This document shows positions 33,914 through 43,109 of a stretch of 64,000 nucleotides of DNA, piece after piece. This DNA is from Chitinispirillales bacterium ANBcel5 (GTDB taxonomy: Bacteria > Fibrobacterota > Chitinivibrionia > Chitinivibrionales > Chitinispirillaceae). The position numbers and the translations under genes are program-made. The notes beneath the pieces were generated by a model. That model saw nothing but the letters and a program-made list of their open reading frames with translations. It did not search any database and was not told where the DNA came from. The DNA lies in contig JARUKZ010000009.1 in NCBI GenBank assembly GCA_029688955.1, positions 62,001-126,000 on the forward strand. The letters run 5' to 3'. The first letter of the stretch is position 1. Every line of letters starts with the position of its first letter.

Positions 33914-34474
33914 ATGCCAAGACAAAAAATCGGAGATACAGAAACTTGTTTGGAAGTTAGAAGTTTTGATGCCCCTATTCCATTAAATGAATACAACAAA
34001 TTACCCAAAAAACCACTGTATATAATACTGGATAACCTGAGGAGTGCTTTTAATGTTGGATCAATTTTTAGACTTTGCGATGCTATGAGAGTATCGGGGC
34101 TTTTTTTGTGTGGTTACACTGCTTGCCCACCTAATTTGAAACTACTAAAAACATCACTTGGAACTATCGATTATGTGCCGTGGAAAACCTTTGAAAATGC
34201 TGTTGATGCCGTAGATTACCTTCATTCTAACCAAATAGAGGTTTGGGCTGCAGAAACAACTTCCAGGTCAGAAAAATATGATTGTGTTGATTTCCCTAAG
34301 GCTTTAGGGGTGGTGTTTGGAAATGAAGCTTTGGGCGTAAGTCGGGATGTGCTTGAAAAATGTGATTCTATTATTGAAATTCCACTAAACGGGTTTAAAA
34401 ACTCAATTAATGTGGCAGCCTCATGTGCTGTCATTGGATTTGAAATACTGAAGCAGTTTGAAGCAAAATCGTAA
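33914..34474 (+). CDS. SpoU/TrmH family RNA methyltransferase
   Basis: SPOUT-fold 2'-O-methyltransferase of 186 residues: motif I LDNLRSAFNVGSIFRLCDAM, then VVFGNEALGVSRDVLEKCD and IPLNGFKNSINVAASCAVIGFE, which build the SAM-binding knot. AGGAG precedes the ATG. The family methylates tRNA G18 (TrmH), 23S G2251 (RlmB) or other sites; the specific target is not decided by sequence. It ends at a bidirectional terminator shared with rpsU. Confidence 0.88.
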   Translation: MPRQKIGDTETCLEVRSFDAPIPLNEYNKLPKKPLYIILDNLRSAFNVGSIFRLCDAMRVSGLFLCGYTACPPNLKLLKTSLGTIDYVPWKTFENAVDAVDYLHSNQIEVWAAETTSRSEKYDCVDFPKALGVVFGNEALGVSRDVLEKCDSIIEIPLNGFKNSINVAASCAVIGFEILKQFEAKS

Positions 34475-34496
34475 AATGATTATAAATACCACAAAA

Positions 34497-34534
34497 AATA
34501 AACGGTTACAAAAAAATGTAACCGTTATTTTTAA
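34497..34534. terminator. Bidirectional terminator between the SpoU gene and rpsU
   Basis: AACGGTTACA (34501-34510) pairs perfectly with TGTAACCGTT (34517-34526) with six A in the loop. T-rich runs flank it on both strands (ATTTTT on plus, TATTTTTTG on minus), so it can stop both converging genes. Confidence 0.85.
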
Positions 34535-34552
34535 AAGATCCTAACCAAGAGT

Positions 34553-34762
34553 TTATCGATCGCTTCGCCAAGCATTACGCTTTTCATCACGAAGACGTTT
34601 ACGTTTGGAAGAATTCAAACGTCTTTTACGTTCTTCACTTGGTTTCTCGTAGTGTCGATATTTTTTCACATCCGAAAGAATACCAGCTCTTTCACAGGTT
34701 TTGCTAAAACGACGTAGAGCTTTTTCGAATGCTTCATCCTCACGTACTATGATACCATTCAT
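34553..34762 (-). CDS. rpsU: 30S ribosomal protein S21
   Basis: 69 residues, highly basic: [45 protein letters not shown] is the S21 pattern. It binds the 3' end of 16S rRNA near the anti-SD. A GAAGGTG site precedes the ATG. In many bacteria rpsU is followed by dnaG-rpoD; that arrangement is not present here, and a strong hairpin ends the unit. Confidence 0.95.
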   Translation of the reverse strand: MNGIIVREDEAFEKALRRFSKTCERAGILSDVKKYRHYEKPSEERKRRLNSSKRKRLRDEKRNAWRSDR

Positions 34763-34949
34763 GCAATTTCACCTTCTTTCCATATTTTTATGGTTTATGC
34801 AGACTCAAAAAAATATATACTGCATATTTAATAATCAAGATTTGATTAAATTGGGTTCTTTTCCATCCTGCTTATTTGGTTAACTTTCATTTCATTGTAG
34901 TAGGATTGTATCTTTAAAGGGTATACAACACAAACTTAAGAGGGAAAAA

Positions 34950-36131
34950 ATGATAGATTTTGCTCTTGATAGAATAATTGATAGTCCCCCCCAGGCTTTG
35001 AGAGGAAAAAAGATCGGGGTTGTTTGCCACGCTGCCTCCATAAATCACGAATATAAACATATCATTGACCTTCTGTTCCAACATAATGAATATGTTTTAG
35101 CAGCAATTTTTGGTCCTCAGCACGGTGTACACGGAGAAACTCAGGATAATATGGTTGAATGGGAGGGCGCAATTCACCCAAAGCTCTCTATTCCTGTCTA
35201 CAGTTTATATGGAACTGTAAGAAAACCTACTAAAATGATGCTTCAGGGTTTAGACGCTCTGATTTTCGATATTCAGGACGTGGGTGCAAGGCCATACACT
35301 TATATATGGACACTTAAGCTTTGTATGGAGGCTTGTGCACAGCAGGGGATTCCTTTATGGGTGCTTGATAGGCCAAATCCCATTGGTATGATTCCTTGCG
35401 ATGGCCCGATGCTTAATGAACGTTTTTTCTCCTTTGTCGGTGGAGCAAATATACCTCTTTGTCACAGGTTAACAATGGGAGAAATGGCAACAATCATTAA
35501 ACAAACCTATGTTACTGACTGTGAGTTGAATGTTGTTTGGATGGATGGTTGGTGGAGAAACTCTTTATGGTCTCAAACCGGACTACCATGGGTTATGCCG
35601 TCTCCAAATATGCCCACCCTTGATACTGCTCTTGTCTACCCAGGTCAGGTGCTTCTTGAAGCAACTAATCTTTCTGAGGCAAGAGGTACTACCCGTCCTT
35701 TTGAACTCTGCGGTGCCCCGTATATACCAATTGAAAGTGTTTTAGAATCACTAAAAGATGCCAACCTTTCTGGATGCATGTTTAGAAATCATGGCTTTAT
35801 ACCAACATTTCATAAGTGGCATGGCTGTTTTTGCAATGGTTTTCAAATACATGTTACAGATCCATCACTGTTTCATCCAGTTGAGACTACGGCTGCAATT
35901 TTAAATGCTGTAATTTCAACTGCTCCAGATGAATTTGAGTGGAAACAACCACCATATGAATATGAACATGAAAAAATGCCCATTGATATTCTTTCTGGAG
36001 ATACGTCATTTAGAACATCAATTGAAAATGGTGTGCCCTCACAGGAGCTTAGAAAAAATTGGTTATCGCAGTATGGAGAATATAATGAGCTTTTTAAGTC
36101 GGTAGCTCACTATCCGGAGGAGAGGGGATGA
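34950..36131 (+). CDS. namZ: Exo-beta-N-acetylmuramidase NamZ (DUF1343)
   Basis: 393 residues covering the DUF1343 domain: GKKIGVVCHAASIN, FGPQHGVHGETQDNMVEW, LDALIFDIQDVGARPYTY, PLWVLDRPNPIG and TNLSEARGTTRPFELCGAP. These signatures belong to NamZ, which removes MurNAc from the non-reducing end of peptidoglycan fragments. There is no obvious signal peptide, so a cytosolic role on imported fragments is likelier than an extracellular one. The stop overlaps the next gene by four bases. With MurU- and AmgK-like genes it forms a coherent salvage set. Confidence 0.88.
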   Translation: MIDFALDRIIDSPPQALRGKKIGVVCHAASINHEYKHIIDLLFQHNEYVLAAIFGPQHGVHGETQDNMVEWEGAIHPKLSIPVYSLYGTVRKPTKMMLQGLDALIFDIQDVGARPYTYIWTLKLCMEACAQQGIPLWVLDRPNPIGMIPCDGPMLNERFFSFVGGANIPLCHRLTMGEMATIIKQTYVTDCELNVVWMDGWWRNSLWSQTGLPWVMPSPNMPTLDTALVYPGQVLLEATNLSEARGTTRPFELCGAPYIPIESVLESLKDANLSGCMFRNHGFIPTFHKWHGCFCNGFQIHVTDPSLFHPVETTAAILNAVISTAPDEFEWKQPPYEYEHEKMPIDILSGDTSFRTSIENGVPSQELRKNWLSQYGEYNELFKSVAHYPEERG

Positions 36132-37051
36132 GAGGGTTTGTTCTTGCTGCGGGATTTGGAACAAGATTAAGGCCCTTGAGTAATTTTTTCCCCAAAGCGC
36201 TTGTATCGGTGTGCGGGAAGCCGTTACTTGAAAGAAATCTAAAGTATTTAGCTTCTCAAAAGTTCAAGGCATTTGCAGTAAACTCTCACTATTTGCATGA
36301 GCAGCTCAAAATTTTCGCAACTAGTTTTAACATACCATTTAGACTCTTTCATGAAGAAACGATTCGTGGAACTGGTGGGGCACTTTATTACGCAAAAGAA
36401 TTTCTTAAACAGGATGATTATTTTTTTGTAATGAACGTGGACATCATAAATACTTTTGATATTAAAAAAGCTGCTTCAATTTTTGAAGCCTCACAGAATA
36501 TATGTTCTCTTTTATCGCAAAATGTCAAGAGCAACGGAACTATTATTTATAATCCTGGTAATAATTGTTTCATAGGAACAAAAGATAATAAAAAGAAAGA
36601 TACACCAGACTTTGAAGCAAACTTTACAGGATGTGCATTCTATCGAAAAGAATTTCTTGAGTTGATTAAAGAAGATGATTTTTCCATAAAATCAGTGTGG
36701 AAAAGAGCTGTTGAGAAAGGATTGCATGTAGGTGTACAATTTGTTGATGGATATTGGAGAGATGTTGGAACACCCGAAGCTTTAGCACAGATTCATTTCG
36801 ATATGCTTGAAAATGTAGTAGATATGGATCATCCTTCAGATCTTATTATTGATAGAGATAGAAAAATCTGCTATCACAACCAAATGAATAAAAAAAATAT
36901 CGAGAAACTAAAACCGCTAAGTTGGGTTGAGCAAAATTATATCCCTGAAAATGTAACTGTTAGTCAGAGCGTCATATTACCAAATTCCAATCTTAAGCCT
37001 GGGTTAACGGAAAGAAAAATTATTGGATCCTGGGGGGAAATTTCTTTTTAA
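36128..37051 (+). CDS. Sugar-1-phosphate nucleotidyltransferase (MurU-like)
   Basis: 307 residues: MRGFVLAAGFGTRLRPLSNFFPKALVSVCGKPLLE is the nucleotide-binding start of the RmlA/GlmU superfamily, with the metal Asp in MNVDII and GYWRDVGTPEAL as the sugar site. In Pseudomonas putida, MurU pairs with AmgK and turns MurNAc-1-P into UDP-MurNAc. Here the gene overlaps namZ (ATGA) and is followed directly by an AmgK-like kinase. MurU specificity is inferred from neighbours; a glucose or mannose-type transferase is the alternative. Confidence 0.82.
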   Translation: MRGFVLAAGFGTRLRPLSNFFPKALVSVCGKPLLERNLKYLASQKFKAFAVNSHYLHEQLKIFATSFNIPFRLFHEETIRGTGGALYYAKEFLKQDDYFFVMNVDIINTFDIKKAASIFEASQNICSLLSQNVKSNGTIIYNPGNNCFIGTKDNKKKDTPDFEANFTGCAFYRKEFLELIKEDDFSIKSVWKRAVEKGLHVGVQFVDGYWRDVGTPEALAQIHFDMLENVVDMDHPSDLIIDRDRKICYHNQMNKKNIEKLKPLSWVEQNYIPENVTVSQSVILPNSNLKPGLTERKIIGSWGEISF

Positions 37052-37052
37052 G

Positions 37053-38045
37053 ATGAAACTGCAATCAGAGCAAATTACATTCATAAAAAAAGCACTAGGC
37101 TCTTTTGATCCTTATTGCTGGAAAATAGAGATGGCCGGACAGGCTGCATCGCAGCGTAAATTTATTAGAATATCAAAAGAAAATGTATCAAAAATACTTA
37201 TGGTTTGGGATAGTAGCGATCAAGGCTGGAAAAGGTTTTTGGGAATTGCTTCCGAACTCAACCAAATCGTGCCATATTTACCACATATTTTCAGCAGTAA
37301 TGCCTCTTTGGGGTTGATTCTTGAACAAGACTTAGGAGATTTCACTTTAAAAAAGATCTGTACGGAATATAAAAATGATCAGAATATTATTAAATCAGTG
37401 TATATGAAAGTTATTGATGCACTGTTTGAGTGGCAACAAATAGATTACAACAAAACACCTGTTCTTGCATCACAAATAATGGATGATAAAGTTTTTTTAT
37501 GGGAAACACAATACTTTGCAGAACATTGTGTGAAAGAGTATTTTGGTTTGTCCAAACTGCTTTCAGAAAAGTGGGAAAAACAGAGATTAAACCTTGCACG
37601 AGAGGCCACTCGAGGTGAAGTATGCTGTATTCACAGGGATTTTCAGTCCGAAAATATTCTGCTTCACGAAGATAACATTAAATTCGTTGATTTTCAAGGT
37701 GCCCGTTTAGGCCCACCTTACTATGATCTAGCATCTCTTCTATTGGATCCTTACATTGATACTTTTGATAAAACTGTACTTGATGAACTTAATTGCTATT
37801 ATATGAAAAAAAAGCCTGATTTCGATAATCGACAGTATTTAATATGTTCTGTTCAAAGACTTATGCAAGCTTTAGGAGCATACTGTAATCTTTCATTGAA
37901 TAAAGGCAAAAAGAGATATACAACCTATATACCTATAGCATTGGCAAGACTTGAAAAAGTTTTATGTTTGTTGCCTGAATATACTTATATCTGTAGAATA
38001 GTAAGAGAATGTATTTCCAAAACAGGTGTTCGCAAAGTACTCTAA
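37053..38045 (+). CDS. Sugar kinase, aminoglycoside-phosphotransferase family (AmgK-like)
   Basis: The ATG at 37053 is one base after the MurU-like stop; an in-frame TTG at 37023 lies inside the previous gene and is not preferred. About 330 residues with the APH/choline-kinase fold: the catalytic loop is CCIHRDFQSENILL and the metal loop is VDFQGARLGPPYYDLASLL. AmgK phosphorylates MurNAc (and GlcNAc) at the anomeric carbon. It has a full active site and the HxDxxxxN motif. Third gene of the salvage operon. Confidence 0.83.
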   Translation: MKLQSEQITFIKKALGSFDPYCWKIEMAGQAASQRKFIRISKENVSKILMVWDSSDQGWKRFLGIASELNQIVPYLPHIFSSNASLGLILEQDLGDFTLKKICTEYKNDQNIIKSVYMKVIDALFEWQQIDYNKTPVLASQIMDDKVFLWETQYFAEHCVKEYFGLSKLLSEKWEKQRLNLAREATRGEVCCIHRDFQSENILLHEDNIKFVDFQGARLGPPYYDLASLLLDPYIDTFDKTVLDELNCYYMKKKPDFDNRQYLICSVQRLMQALGAYCNLSLNKGKKRYTTYIPIALARLEKVLCLLPEYTYICRIVRECISKTGVRKVL

Positions 38046-38150
38046 ATAATTTTCGTAAAATAAAGACACCTTGTACCTGATACATTGTCATTATCAATTA
38101 TTCTTCTCATTATTTTGAACATGTTTAACAACTAGACTAGACAAAACTAA

Positions 38151-39152
38151 ATGGCTTATCAGCTTACGCTTTTTTTGATCTGTGTAGCAGGTTCGTTCTT
38201 TTTTTCCGGATCGGAAACCGGGTTTATATCTTGGAATACCCTAAAAGTTGCTCACAGAGCAGGTTTGGGTAATTTAAAAGCTCGGCTTGCACTCTATCTT
38301 ATGAATCATAAGGAGAGATTTCTCACCACGATACTCATAGCCAATAATTTGTGTAATGTCGGTGCTACACTTGCGTTTATAAATATTTTTATTCTCCTGG
38401 ACCAGATATTACCCTTAGATGTAGGCCAAATTCCATCTCCGGAATCTTGGTTTCTTACCCCAGTGATGGTTCTTTTTGGTGAGATGCTTCCTAAAACTTT
38501 ATTTAGAATATATCCATTTAGAATGACTTTCAAATCAATTCCACTCCTTGCAGGTGTTTATGTATTAGCTTACCCCTTCTCCTACATACTTGCACTATTT
38601 ACCAAAATTCTTGGGAGAAGTTCCATAGATGGAAGTGAATCCTATAAAACAAAGGTAAGAGAGGAGGTGTTAATGATTGCCGGAGAGGGGGCAAGGAGAG
38701 GCACTTTATTTGAAACCGTTGATACGCTCATTGATAATGCGTTTCATCTAAAAGACATAACAGTGGGTGAGATAGCTTACAGTATTGGTGATTGGATAAA
38801 TGATTATGGGTGCATCAGACGCTCTTTAAGGTATAAAGAATTGATTCAGAATATAACCGAAGATGAAGAGGTCGTTATTTTTGATGATGATTGTACTACG
38901 CCCGTAGGGTATTTCAATATATTAGATGTTGCATTTTTGGATGAAAGAGCTGATTTGAATTCAATTGTAAGAAAATTACCGAAAATGAAAAATGATGTTT
39001 CTTTACTGGAATGTGTCAGAAAAATTAAAGAAGATGCACCCAGATTTTACCTTATTGAGGATAAAAATGGCCAAACTACGGCTATTTTGGATCGGAGAAT
39101 TTTATTTAAAAAGGCTTTTGTTAAGATAAGCCCTGAATACCTATCTACTTAA
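38151..39152 (+). CDS. DUF21/CNNM transporter-like membrane protein with CBS region
   Basis: 333 residues. Four membrane helices form the DUF21 domain: LTLFLICVAGSFFFSGSETGFIS at the start, ILIANNLCNVGATLAFI and GEMLPKTLFRIYP. The signature SGSETxxxS and GEMxPKT are typical of CorC/CNNM Mg/Na carriers. A cytoplasmic part with degenerate CBS-like strands follows (VVIFDDDCTTPVGYFNILDV and FYLIEDKNGQTTAILDRRIL). Likely a magnesium or cobalt efflux/homeostasis protein. The gene is preceded by about 100 AT-rich bases. Confidence 0.85.
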   Translation: MAYQLTLFLICVAGSFFFSGSETGFISWNTLKVAHRAGLGNLKARLALYLMNHKERFLTTILIANNLCNVGATLAFINIFILLDQILPLDVGQIPSPESWFLTPVMVLFGEMLPKTLFRIYPFRMTFKSIPLLAGVYVLAYPFSYILALFTKILGRSSIDGSESYKTKVREEVLMIAGEGARRGTLFETVDTLIDNAFHLKDITVGEIAYSIGDWINDYGCIRRSLRYKELIQNITEDEEVVIFDDDCTTPVGYFNILDVAFLDERADLNSIVRKLPKMKNDVSLLECVRKIKEDAPRFYLIEDKNGQTTAILDRRILFKKAFVKISPEYLST

Positions 39153-39458
39153 TAATCATCTTTCATAGTTTTTCCTTGCTTTTGACCCTAATAAAATTTA
39201 ACTTATTAAGTTATATTTAATAAATATTCCATATTTTTTAATTAAAAGGCCAAATATATAACTTCTTTTAGAGTCTTAAGTTAACCGCTTTATTTAGGTA
39301 CTGTGCCTTTAGCTCAGTTACTTTTCACTTGGTTAAAGTACTTTTGCTTGGTACAATTAGAGTAGAGGTTTCAAGGCTTTCTTTCTTACCTTTAATACAG
39401 GGGCAGAAAGATAAGAAGTATGATTCTAAAGTAAGATAATGGACACGGAAATATAAAT
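39153..39458. other. AT-rich intergenic stretch
   Basis: No gene or RNA recognised. It contains AT-rich runs (AACTTATTAAGTTATATTTAATAAAT) and a near-repeat of TTACTTTTCACTTGG and GTACTTTTGCTTGG at about 39320-39355. A promoter for the M23 peptidase probably lies here but I cannot place it. Confidence 0.5.
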
Positions 39459-40391
39459 ATGAAAACAAACAGATGGAATGTTCTTTTTACATCCTCAGAG
39501 TCTGGTGCAAAAATTAAACCTTTCAGTATCTCTGGTACTTTAATTGTTTTGTGTTTGATTTTTTCACTAATCGGGGTAGCAGGTTTTGGTAGACTGGTTT
39601 ATTATGGTGCATCTTTTGGTATTGCAAGGCTTGGATTGTACGAAATTAGGCGTGAAAATCAGGGGTTACTTTCAAAATTAAGGTTTCTTGAAAAAATCAT
39701 TGAAGAAGAAAAAAATAAAATAGATGGAATAGTAAGCTATGAGAATAATGCACGACTTAGGTATGGGTTAAATTCAATTAGTGAGGAAGTAAGAAAAGCT
39801 GGTGTTGGTGGAATGCCAACAAAAGAAGAGCTAATGTATTCAAGCTTAATGGATCCGGTTGTGGTACGATCTCAAGAAGTTAAACAAAATCTCGTTAATT
39901 TAATTCACCAAGCTGAATTGCAGGAATCCACATTTGTTCAGATGTCAGAAAGTGTTATTGGGTTATACGATAAATGGTCGCATAGACCATCAATATGGCC
40001 TGCCTTTGGGAGAATAACCTCGAGATTCGGATACCGAACTCACCCTGTTACAGGACAGCGCATTTTTCATTCCGGATTAGATATTGCCAATAAAACATGG
40101 ACCCCCGTATTTACTACTGCAGACGGAATTGTTAAGCATTCTGGTAACAGAAATCATTTTGGAACAACTGTTATCATCTCTCATTACAAGGGAATGTATG
40201 AAACACTGTATGCTCACCTGCATAAAGCAGCTGTTACTTCAGGGCAAGTAGTTGAACGCGGTGACTTAATAGGATACGTAGGGAGCACTGGATTGAGCAC
40301 GGGCCCTCATCTTCACTACGAAGTACATCAAAATGGAAGAGCTGTTAACCCTTTGCGGTATATCTTAGCATCTGATGTAATTGTTGATTGA
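39459..40391 (+). CDS. Membrane-anchored M23 (LytM) peptidase
   Basis: 310 residues. One transmembrane helix at about 23-47 (ISGTLIVLCLIFSLIGVAGF) leaves the rest in the periplasm. A coiled coil (residues 60-95) precedes the M23 domain: GYRTHPVTGQRIFHSGLDIA (first zinc His and Asp), LYAHLHKAAV and GPHLHYEVHQNG carrying the last His-x-His. The motifs are intact, so it may cleave peptidoglycan rather than act only as an activator. It may take part in division or cell-wall remodelling. Weak SD at 39444-39447. Confidence 0.9.
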   Translation: MKTNRWNVLFTSSESGAKIKPFSISGTLIVLCLIFSLIGVAGFGRLVYYGASFGIARLGLYEIRRENQGLLSKLRFLEKIIEEEKNKIDGIVSYENNARLRYGLNSISEEVRKAGVGGMPTKEELMYSSLMDPVVVRSQEVKQNLVNLIHQAELQESTFVQMSESVIGLYDKWSHRPSIWPAFGRITSRFGYRTHPVTGQRIFHSGLDIANKTWTPVFTTADGIVKHSGNRNHFGTTVIISHYKGMYETLYAHLHKAAVTSGQVVERGDLIGYVGSTGLSTGPHLHYEVHQNGRAVNPLRYILASDVIVD

Positions 40392-40572
40392 ATCTTGGTA
40401 ACTCTTCTCTTAATATTCCCTTTTGTCTGAAATTATATTTTATTCTCGGACTTAAAAATAGCGCCATTGTGGTGTTTAAAACTACTTTTCCCAAAAAATA
40501 TTTCTCTATATACAAAAAATAATGATATACTTATATATACTTGATATCTAAATACAATTGGAGATGAAAACA

Positions 40573-40980
40573 ATGGTACATTATGAAGAACATGGTATAA
40601 GTACTCAAAAGAGAACAGAATGGTTAGATATTACGAGTCAAGTTGAAAAAAGTATTCGCTTAAGTAACGTTCAGAACGGAATCTGTATGGTTTCAAGCCT
40701 ACATACAACTGCTGCAATTACTCTTAATGAAAATGCTGATCCAGATGTTGGGAGGGATTTTTTCTACAAGATGAATCAACTTATCACAAAAGACCCGGCT
40801 TTTAATCACATCGAAGGTAATAGTGATAGTCACATAAAATCATCTCTTGTAGGGTTTAGCGCTCAGGTTCCGGTGCTAAAGGGTAAGCTTGTTCTTGGTA
40901 CCTGGCAATCATTGTATTTCTGTGAGTTTGATGGTCCGCGTTCGGGCCGAAAGTTTTCGGTCACTATAATAGGAGAGTAG
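40573..40980 (+). CDS. YjbQ/UPF0047 family protein
   Basis: The ATG at 40573 is nine bases after GGAGAT; two earlier in-frame starts (40558 TTG, 40564) are possible but poorly placed. About 135 residues with the family pattern SSLHTTAAITLNENADPDVGRDF, HIEGNSDSHIKSSLVG, LGTWQSLYFCEFDGPRSGRK. Members show thiamin-phosphate synthase activity in vitro in E. coli YjbQ and are widely conserved. The biological role is unsettled. It abuts the PorV-like gene by four bases. Confidence 0.88.
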   Translation: MVHYEEHGISTQKRTEWLDITSQVEKSIRLSNVQNGICMVSSLHTTAAITLNENADPDVGRDFFYKMNQLITKDPAFNHIEGNSDSHIKSSLVGFSAQVPVLKGKLVLGTWQSLYFCEFDGPRSGRKFSVTIIGE

Positions 40981-40984
40981 AAGT

Positions 40985-42052
40985 ATGAGAATGGTAAAAC
41001 CATTCCCATATGTTGTATTGTATGCAGTTTTCTTTTCGCTTGTTTCTATTGATGCTAATGAAAGTGAAATAAGATATGCTGGTGAAATGATGCACCTTCC
41101 TGTAGGGAGTGATGTTGCTGCTATGGGTAATTCTGGAGTTTCACTGGCAACCAGAGCTACTTCTGCTTATTGGAATCCCGCTGCGTCCTCTATGCTTTCT
41201 GAATTTGAAGTATCGCTCGAGTATGCTAATTTATTTTGGGGACTTGCTCATCACGGTGTAATTGCCTTGCATATGCCTTTGGAAAATGCTGGAATTGGGC
41301 TTTCGGCTCTTCTAATACCTTTTTACAGTGGGACAATACAAAAATGGGATACTCTTAGCGGAACTTTTCAGCAACGTTTGCATAATCCTGACTTAAGAGC
41401 TGATGGATCTTCTGATGGTCATTTTTACAATACCAGTACCATGATGGTTGTTTCGCTTGGAAGGTTATTTTCGATTCCATTGCCAAGGTCGGCGGCGGGT
41501 GATTTGCCTTTAGTTATGGATGTTGGGTCTGGTGTAAACTTTAAAGGGACATGGCAGACTACCAATATTGACGATAAGGTTAGAGTAGGAATGAATGCAA
41601 CTTTGGATCTAGGGGTTTTGATGAGGTTTGGAGTGGACTATGATTTTAACTATAAAAAGCTCTCCAGATTCATTTCTTTGGGAGTATCACTCAGAAACGT
41701 TATTCCATCAAAAATGATGTGGAGTCATTCAGATGACGGTTCAGGAAAAAGAGAATATAAAGAGCCCGTACATGGCACACAACACTTTGGAATATCTTAT
41801 TCAGATTACTCGGGTTTTTGGGGGGCAGATTGGATTTTAACTGTTTCAGTTATACGTAATTACGCCCAGACATATCATTTTGGGGTAGAAGCTGAATTTT
41901 GGAACACAGTTAGTTTCAGGGTTGGATTATCTGATAAAGTGCCGACTTTGGGAACTGGTGTAAAATTTAGAAACTATTTTCTCGATTATGCATTTCGCTT
42001 TGATAAATTGGAGTATTCACCAGTGAGGATAACCATGGGTTTTAATTTTTAA
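40985..42052 (+). CDS. PorV/PorQ-like outer-membrane protein
   Basis: 355 residues with a signal peptide (YVVLYAVFFSLVSIDA) and a beta-rich body. The start of the mature part carries YAGEMMHLPVGSDVAAMGNSGVSLATRATSAYWNPAASS, the recognisable PorV/PorQ/UPF0164 opener (GAR/GNA-hydrophobic then A-x-x-W-NPA). The tail (YFLDYAFRFDKLEYSPVRITMGFNF) ends in an aromatic as outer-membrane barrels do. PorV shuttles cargo in type IX secretion. It converges on the FliN-like gene with two bases between stops. Confidence 0.8.
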   Translation: MRMVKPFPYVVLYAVFFSLVSIDANESEIRYAGEMMHLPVGSDVAAMGNSGVSLATRATSAYWNPAASSMLSEFEVSLEYANLFWGLAHHGVIALHMPLENAGIGLSALLIPFYSGTIQKWDTLSGTFQQRLHNPDLRADGSSDGHFYNTSTMMVVSLGRLFSIPLPRSAAGDLPLVMDVGSGVNFKGTWQTTNIDDKVRVGMNATLDLGVLMRFGVDYDFNYKKLSRFISLGVSLRNVIPSKMMWSHSDDGSGKREYKEPVHGTQHFGISYSDYSGFWGADWILTVSVIRNYAQTYHFGVEAEFWNTVSFRVGLSDKVPTLGTGVKFRNYFLDYAFRFDKLEYSPVRITMGFNF

Positions 42053-42053
42053 A

Positions 42054-42317
42054 TCAAAGATGCTTAAATTTTTCTTTGGCACCGTATAATTGACCTATTC
42101 GAATTGAAAGCCGGTCATCGACTACTGTTACTTCACCCTTTGCAATAAGTTTTTTGCAGATTAAAACATCCACTGGTTCACCGGCCATTCTATTGAGCCT
42201 TACAAGGCTACCTTTTTTTAAACTTAGGAGATCACGTACAGTCATACTCGTTTGGCCAAGCAGAACTCGCATGGGCACGTTCACATCCAGGAGCATTCCA
42301 ATTTTTCTTTTTTTCAT
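42054..42317 (-). CDS. FliN-like SpoA-domain protein
   Basis: 87 residues: LLDVNVPMRVLLGQTSMTVRDLLSLKKGSLVRLNRMAGEPVDVLICKKLIAKGEVTVVDDRLSIRI is the FliN/SpoA C-ring domain nearly end to end. It normally sits at the flagellar switch or in type III secretion. No other flagellar gene is next to it, so it is an isolated copy whose use is uncertain. It is upstream of the YIP1-like gene end on the same strand. Confidence 0.88.
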   Translation of the reverse strand: MKKRKIGMLLDVNVPMRVLLGQTSMTVRDLLSLKKGSLVRLNRMAGEPVDVLICKKLIAKGEVTVVDDRLSIRIGQLYGAKEKFKHL

Positions 42318-42362
42318 ATATTAATTCCTGCCTTTTTCTATTATTCTACGATCCTTAGATTA

Positions 42363-43109
42363 TCAGGTCAATAACTCTTTTATAAACTCAAGGTACCTTA
42401 AAACTTCTAAATTTGAAGGCTGAGCAGCTAAAGCTATGGAAAATGCAGCCAACAACAAAAAAACTATCAAAACGAACAGGAACACTGGGGATAAAAGAAT
42501 TAAAACCATTTTCAAGCTCGAGGTAATATGTATGCAGCTTGCCCCTTTAAGCAACAGGTAAAAATAAACACATGTAGAAATAAATCCACCGGCAAAGGGG
42601 ATGAGGAAAAAGAGATAAGCTGCTTGAGCATAGAAGACTACCTTTAGTGTCTGAGAAAAGGTGGCTTTTTGGGCTCGGAATACAAATACTGTAAAATGTA
42701 CATAGAGGGCAGAAATAAACAGCTGAATGAGTTGAGTAGCTGGTGCAGAGATAAAAGAAAATGACGAACTTTGAGTTGAGCCAAACCAATGAGTTATCGA
42801 ACTCTGAAATATTTCCAAGGTCCCCCAAAGTATTTGGCCACTTAGCCCAACTCCTATACAAAATAGAGCAAATATTGCTGATGGCAGAATGTTTTTGTTA
42901 TGAGCCAAATCAGAGAAAGAAGAGCTGGGTAATAACAAAATGTTTTTTATTGAGATAAAGAGAGCCTGTAATGGTGATTTTTCTCTTAAGCTGGTTTCCC
43001 AGGGAATTGTTGCAGGAATGATAGACTTATCTAAGACAGTAATATTACCACAAAACGAACAGACTGGAGATACATAATAGTTCTGCGTAAGACACTTTTG
43101 ACATTTCAC
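42363..43109 (-). CDS. YIP1-family membrane protein with zinc ribbon
   Basis: 248 residues. The N-terminus has CQKC and, about a dozen residues later, CSFCG, a four-Cys zinc ribbon. Five hydrophobic helices follow (ILPSAIFALFCIGVGLSGQILW, FSFISAPATQLIQLFISALYVHFTVF, VFYAQAAYLFFLIPFAGGF and two at the C-terminus), in the arrangement of YIP1 domains. Bacterial members are of unknown function. The gene lies 45 bases upstream of the FliN-like gene and may be co-transcribed with it. Confidence 0.75.
   Translation of the reverse strand: MKCQKCLTQNYYVSPVCSFCGNITVLDKSIIPATIPWETSLREKSPLQALFISIKNILLLPSSSFSDLAHNKNILPSAIFALFCIGVGLSGQILWGTLEIFQSSITHWFGSTQSSSFSFISAPATQLIQLFISALYVHFTVFVFRAQKATFSQTLKVVFYAQAAYLFFLIPFAGGFISTCVYFYLLLKGASCIHITSSLKMVLILLSPVFLFVLIVFLLLAAFSIALAAQPSNLEVLRYLEFIKELLT

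Noticed and set aside
37023..37052. Upstream TTG start for the AmgK-like kinase
   Set aside because: It would lie inside the MurU-like gene, and the ATG at 37053 directly follows that stop and begins the conserved part.
42547..42861. 104-codon minus frame in the YIP1-like gene
   Set aside because: Second frame of a membrane-protein gene; its Cys/Ser-rich composition is a shadow of the true frame.
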